Assembly: GCF_036323735.1 (NCBI RefSeq)
Contig: NC_086023.1
Location: 19,141,001 to 19,205,000 of the forward strand
DNA: 64,000 nucleotides
From: Rattus norvegicus
Taxonomy: Eukaryota > Chordata > Mammalia > Rodentia > Muridae
Direction: 5' to 3'
Shown here one piece after another: positions 59,044 through 64,000 of the stretch. How positions within the stretch are numbered: position 1 is the first letter of the stretch; the number at the start of each line of letters is the position of its first letter. The notes beneath the pieces are model-generated. The model worked only from the letters and a program-made list of their open reading frames with translations. It was not told the origin of the DNA and made no database searches. Both the position numbers and the translations under genes were made by a program.

Positions 59044-59789
59044 TTCAGGCAGCTGTGATGCAAGTGCTGTTCTAGTCTGTTCATGCTCAGACCTGACCCT
59101 CATGCCTGCTGCTTCTGTCTCCTTCATCGCCCACTCCTATGGAAGACTTGATGAGCTCAGGCCATGGGAGTGTGCCTAAATTTATGGAATTGGGGAAGGG
59201 AGTCACTGCCATCTTGACCATCTACAGTGTGGGTACAGAACATATGCCTTTTAAAATAATTTCTTCAACTCTAGGAAGGTGAGTTTTGATACTACTGAAT
59301 TGCTTTAAGAAAAATAAAACTAAAAGCCCATTATGGCATTCCAGGTTTTGCAGGTACACTAGCCCCTTGTAAAGAGCTTGAAAGGGTGTTCAAGTTGCTG
59401 GCACACAGTTGTATTGAAGAGATAATATTAACTATGTAAGACATGAGTAGAGGACTAGTTAAGTCCAGCAGCTAATGCTATGTGGACAAAGGGGTGCCTA
59501 GTATTGAAATTGTCACAAGTATCAATATGACTCATCTATTATTTGAATATATTGAGTAAATTTTGTAGGAGGTCGGTGCTAGAGATGGAAACCTTATATG
59601 CTAGGCTATGCTCTGTCACTAAACCCCACAACCCAATGACAATTACTAAATTTGTAATTTGGGAGCAATAACTGCCTATTATGTTTGCTATCTGAATTCA
59701 GGCTACTGATTCAAAAGTGTAACTTCTAACCACAAAAGCAACTACGAAAATAACATAAAATACCAAGAAAGCATGGCCCTCTAAATCAA

Positions 59790-60215
59790 CATGTTCAAAG
59801 CTCATATAAACTCACAGAGACTAAGGCAGCATGCACATGGCCTGCATGGTGCTACAACAGATCCTTTGTGTATATATTATGGCTTCCAGTTTAGTTTTTT
59901 TATAGGATTCCTAAGTGTGTCAATGAGTGGGTTTCTGTTTCTGTACATTCTCTTGGGTTCTTCTCCTTCTGTTTGATTGTTTTGTACAATTACAATGTGT
60001 TAGTTTTTGTTTTATCTCATTATATTTTATTATTCCTTATATTTATTCCTTAGCAGCCTTCTAGCCTTCTTATGGGAGAAAAGGAGTGGATACAGATGGG
60101 AGGAGGTGAAGAAGAACTGGAAGGAAGAGAGTGGGAGGAAACTGTAATCAGGACATGTTACCTGAGGAAAAAAATCTATTTTCAACAAAAAGAAAAAATA
60201 AAAATTAAACAAATA
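59790..60215 (+). mobile_element. Old Lx-type L1 3' end
   Basis: AACTCACAGAGACTAAGGCA, TTATGGCTTCCAGTTTAG, GTTAGTTTTTGTTTTATCTC and GGAGTGGATACAGATGGGAG follow Lx 3'-UTR order, ending in AATCTATTTTCAACAAAAAG and an A-rich tail. It is related to 19570-19735. Confidence 0.6.
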
Positions 60216-60340
60216 AACATATACACTCAGAATAAAAGGCAATCTATGTTGGCACCTGTTAGAAACAATGAACGCTGTCTGAAGGGTTGGGAGGTAGGAA
60301 ACTGGACCTTCCCATTTTCCAATCGGACTGTGACTGACTC

Positions 60341-60397
<57 letters not shown>

Positions 60398-60412
60398 GTC
60401 TGTCTGTCCTTC
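60341..60412. repeat. (TC)n(TGTC)n microsatellite
   Basis: About 26 TC units, then four TGTC units. Confidence 0.95.
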
Positions 60413-61379
60413 CTTTTATTTCTTCTGAATTCAAGGCCTTTGCTGAGATTCTTCTCAGTGAAGCAGAAGAAAATGACCATTGCTTGTTTTTATGGGTGTC
60501 TAATAAATGAGACAGCTATTTTCTGATAATGACTCTTAAATGAATCCTGCCATTTTATGATGACATATCTTAGCAGCTGTGATTACCTTAATAAGTTAAG
60601 CCTATCATCCAAACATCATCATCAAATGTGAGATACCAAAGCAATTTTCTAAGACTGCAGTGAAATGGATATAACATAAAAGATGATTCCCACATCATAA
60701 AAGATAATTTGCAGGAAGAGAATGAGAACAACAAAAGGAGGACTGGGGCTGCTTCTGACATAAGGAAATGCCTGTTCTGCTGAATACAAACAGAAAGCGA
60801 GACAACTTTCTGCTGACATTCTACACCAGGAGACACTCCATGTTTCTGCTTCTGTTGGGAACATGCTAGTCAACTGTGTGCCTAATACAGTACTGAAGCC
60901 TTCAGATTCTACTTTGCCAAATAAACATATCATTGTTTTGTTGTCAGTGTATCTAAGTACATTTAGTTATATAACCACACCTCAGTATTTTGAAATGCAT
61001 GATTATATTACTATGCATCTACTGTAACTTTTCCTTACAGACTCTGTATTTAATTCTATGGTTTATAACTGCAGTCAATAATGACCTATCATTCATGTCC
61101 ACAACTATGAGAAGTAGGGAAAAACAGTATTCACAAAATGGCTATGGAATTTAAGTTTGTAAACAAAGGAAACTTTTAATGAGAAAAATATCTACTGACA
61201 GTTACACAAAAGTATTAATGCAAATGTATTTATATTTTGATATAAAATGATAACTCATTTTAACTGAGTTCATCTTTTTCATTAGTTTCTCTACTCAGTT
61301 ACTTTGATTTGGAAAAGAATATTACTTTGGATTGTTTCAAGAAATCAAAAGGAAACATAGGTTTGTCTTTGTCTTTTAC

Positions 61380-61481
61380 CGTTTGCCCCGGGGATAATGC
61401 CGGACATATTCTCCAACATCATGAGCAGCAACAGCTAAAACTTGTGGATCATCTGATACCTCCAGAAGTTTTGTCAAGATT
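61380..61481 (-). CDS. Atp6v1h: V-ATPase subunit H, antepenultimate coding exon
   Basis: 102 bp between acceptor TTTATTTCAG/A and donor AAACG/GTAAA. The first A completes a Lys codon; the last CG opens an Arg codon. It encodes [19 protein letters not shown], then [14 protein letters not shown]: an armadillo-type helix pair in the C-terminal domain of subunit H. The upstream exon (ending in the first two bases of that Lys codon) is not in the window. Confidence 0.97.
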
Positions 61482-61849
61482 CTGAAATAAATTTAATCCA
61501 GACATATCAAGCTGTGTATTTTTCTACAGAGTACAGTTAATTAAGTTTAATATAGACATCTTACTCAAAGCAGACGTTTCTAAGGATTTCACCATAACAT
61601 CCATGTTAGTACTTTTCAAACCTTTGCACATATATACAGGTTACCCCCAGCTTTATAAACAGTTACATTTATAAACAATCCCAAAAACATAACCCGAGAC
61701 TAGATGATAGGTCACAGGTCTAAGAGAAAACCTATTATTATTATTCTGCTAAAGATATAGGGCAGTAAATGACTCCTAATAACATACTACTATACTATAA
61801 ACCAGGGCCTTGCCCAAATTCCATCTGCGAAGCTTCTTTTAGCATTGAT

Positions 61850-62275
61850 GGAAACGAAAGAGACCATAACTGGACAATGTATGGAGAGAGAGACAGACTC
61901 TGGAGCACTAAATCCTAAGTGGGATGTCTTCTTCAAACCCCTTTCCTCAAGGCTCTGGGATCTATGAGGAAGAGGAGGAACAAACACTGAAAGAAACAGA
62001 GGAGATGTATGGCTTCAAGAAAACCAGCATCTTCCAGATACAGCAGGACTGATGTATATCTAAGGTCCCAGAGACTGTAGCAACAAACGTAAGGCCTGCA
62101 CAGATTCAAGTCAGACAGGCAGGTTGCCAGCAATAAGAGTTGGGAACAGACACAGGATCCCACCCTACCCACCCTAATCAAACAGCTAGTTGTAATTAAT
62201 ATCTGCTGGCAAAGGGAAAATCTACTCCCAACATGCTTTAGGTCATGGTCTTCATCACAGGAATAAAAACCAAAC
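61850..62275 (+). mobile_element. Old L1 3' UTR fragment
   Basis: CCTAAGTGGGATGTCTTCTT parallels CCTAAATAGGGTATCTCC at 19442. AACCAGCATCTTCCAGATAC and ATATCTGCTGGCAAAGGGAA follow typical old L1 3'-UTR order. Confidence 0.45.
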
Positions 62276-62289
62276 TAAGACAGACAAAG

Positions 62290-62290
<1 letters not shown>

Positions 62291-62329
<39 letters not shown>

Positions 62330-62336
62330 AGACACA

Positions 62337-62389
<53 letters not shown>

Positions 62390-62391
62390 AG
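62291..62391. repeat. (CA)n microsatellite
   Basis: About 100 bp of CA with three interruptions (TCAGACA, TACA, TCACA). Confidence 0.95.
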
Positions 62392-62540
62392 TTTTTTTAA
62401 GGGTCATCTAAGATGCTCAAGTATTACTGTCCCTTAAAAATTAGGGAAGAACACACCAATCGGCTGTCCAGTGACAGTTAGCTCTGAAAACAAACTTGCA
62501 AATAACATTGTAAAGACTGAAGAGACTATATTTAGGACTA

Positions 62541-62560
62541 CTTATCTTTATCTATATCTA

Positions 62561-62594
<34 letters not shown>

Positions 62595-62595
62595 G
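62541..62595. repeat. (TATC)n microsatellite
   Basis: CTTTATCTATATCTATATC passing into about nine TATC units. Confidence 0.93.
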
Positions 62596-62749
62596 CATAC
62601 ATAGTAACTTAGTAACAAAGAAGTTATGAATTTGAAGGAGAGCAGAGAGGAGTACTGGGTAGGTTTTGGAGGAAGGAGTAGAGGGATGTGATTATAATCT
62701 CAAAAACAAGCGTTTTGTTTTGTTTCGCTTGGTCTGTTTTGTTTTAAAT

Positions 62750-62960
62750 AGATAGCTCATTGGTTAAGAGCTCTTACTGCTTTTGCAGAGGACTGGGGTT
62801 TAGTTCCTAGCATCCAGTCACAGAATGGCTCACAAATGTCTGAAACTCTAGTTTCAGCGGATCTGACACCTAATGCAGGATTCTGCATGCACCTGGCTAC
62901 ACAAACACGTAGACACATTTATCATACAAATACACAAATGAAATAAATATTAAACAGAAA
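62750..62960 (+). repeat. B3 SINE
   Basis: AGATAGCTCATTGGTTAAGA, then CAGAGGACTGGGGTTTAGTT, GTCTGAAACTCTAGTTTCAG, GGATCTGACACCTAATGC and a tail CACAAATGAAATAAATATTA give the full B3 order. Confidence 0.75.
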
Positions 62961-63785
62961 ACAATTAAAACCATTTAGTTGTTTGCTCGCATATAACCAT
63001 ATGTTCACAAAATATGAGTCTTTATACTAGGGAACAATTTAAATCACTATCTTAGCTTATATTGCCAGAATTAAAACAAATGTTTACTTGTAATAAATAC
63101 TATGTTTTCTACCACTCTAAACTGGATTTAATGCTCCATCTCTACAATTCCATCACTGGAAGGGAGAAGCCAAGACTAGGAATCCAAGAGTTCTAAATCA
63201 GCCCGTGTCAAAAATACAAAAATAATCCCAAACATGTTCCAATCCACAAAAGCTGCTTAGTTTTTAAATCCCATTTATCTGACCTTTGCTAATACTAAAA
63301 CTTAAAAGTCTACCCATAAAACCTCTGTGACCATCTCAACGTGTCATCTGCCTCAAATCTGCAAGTGATAGGAGTACAAATGAAGACGCTGTCAATCAGA
63401 GTATCATTTTGTCATGCAGTAATTACACACCTTCTATCTTCTGGATTAACTGAGAAATCTGGATTTCCAAGTCCCCAGGGGGGAAAAACATGACAGTAAT
63501 ACATATTCATTTTCATACTGATATATATACATTCTTCACAAACTGTTTTTGATGAAATAAAACTCAGAAGTTAATGCATATCAGGATATAACAAGCATTG
63601 AAAAATTAATCAAATTATTATCTGTTGCCTGCCTAATCCATATTCTACACACAACAGCACCTTGACAATAACTCCTTCAATGTAAGCACATGAAAATATA
63701 GAAGATAAAAACAAAAAACACATTCAGCTTTCCAAATATTTATTTATATTTTTCAATATTCCAAACTATCTGCTTTCTTCTTTAA

Positions 63786-63945
63786 GTTATTCTATTTTAT
63801 TTTCATTTTATGTGTATGGATGATTTTTTACCTGAATGTCTATTTAGCACATGCATGCAATGCCTGTGGAAGCCAGAAGAGGGCGGCAGAACCCCCAGAA
63901 CTGGAGTTTTAGACAGCTGTGAGCTTCTAACCAAAAGGAGATTCC
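63786..63945 (-). repeat. B3 SINE, 5'-truncated
   Basis: On the complement: TTAGAAGCTCACAGCTGTCT, AAAACTCCAGTTCTGGGG, CTGCCGCCCTCTTCTGGC and an A-rich end (AAAATAAAATAGAATAAC). The tRNA-like head is missing. Confidence 0.72.
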
Positions 63946-64000
63946 ATGATGCAGTTTCCATGAGGTCATCATCAATGATGGGGTAGTACTTACCAATGAT

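Larger units (their letters stand above)
56577..61379 (-). other. Atp6v1h: Atp6v1h intron (4.8 kb)
   Basis: Bounded by donor AAACG/GTAAA (61380/61379) and acceptor CTGCAG/GG (56577/56576). Apart from the listed exon-like frame near 58.95 kb, the old L1 at 59.8 kb and the CT microsatellite, I recognise nothing. Confidence 0.85.
61482..64000 (-). other. Atp6v1h: Atp6v1h intron, partial
   Basis: Intron upstream of the 61.4-kb exon, running off the window. It contains the repeats listed. 62970-63785 holds nothing I recognise. Confidence 0.75.

Noticed and set aside
63432..63490. Minus-strand open stretch with exon-like look
   Set aside because: It does not match subunit H and no proper acceptor precedes it; likely intron.
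63988..64000. Donor-like site at the right edge (complement ATTG/GTAAGT)
   Set aside because: If spliced to the 61.4-kb exon it would form a TGA codon; that exon needs an upstream end supplying the first two bases of a Lys codon.

Overview
The window is mammalian, most likely rat (Rattus). On the minus strand, three short exons encode the C-terminal ~91 residues of V-ATPase subunit H (Atp6v1h) with correct splice phases. The rest is dense rodent repeat DNA: rat-type L1 elements with ~600-bp 5'-UTR monomers and a G-rich 3' UTR, older Lx and F-type L1s, B1 and B3 SINEs, LTR remnants and microsatellites. There is no operon, CRISPR array or other prokaryotic-style system, and I found no new defence-like or enzymatic system.

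Layout. 1-4.7 kb: an old L1 scrap, then a decayed endogenous retrovirus with two related LTR pieces bracketing a broken nucleocapsid-like zinc-knuckle region. 4.7-16.7 kb: an old Lx-type L1, interrupted by a 140-bp L1 3' end (5.5 kb), an LTR (6.7-7.4 kb) and a young L1 (L1-A, 7.87-14.31 kb). 16.7-19.7 kb: another old Lx L1 with a solo LTR inside. 19.74-34.68 kb: a full-length old F-type L1, split by a young L1 (L1-B, 20.72-27.57 kb) and by an internally deleted L1 (L1-E, 30.90-32.48 kb). 34.7-36.1 kb: Atp6v1h 3' flank and 3' UTR. 36.1-64 kb: the three Atp6v1h exons and their introns. The terminal intron (about 20 kb) holds a 9.8-kb composite (45.61-55.39 kb): L1-C, itself split by a second L1 (L1-X) with a 5' inversion.

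The young L1s lie on the plus strand and are antisense to Atp6v1h. None is autonomous. L1-B has an uninterrupted ORF1, but every ORF2 carries frameshifts, stops or insertions. The best second-look items are a 37-bp U2 snRNA 5' fragment inside L1-C ORF1, flanked by a duplicated target; a 970-codon open frame that runs through an inverted L1 segment; two L1 copies whose 5' portion is joined directly to their 3' UTR; and an unassigned spliced-exon-like reading frame at 58.95-59.04 kb. Repeat family names and the U2 match come from recalled knowledge; duplications, lesions and splice phases were read from the sequence.
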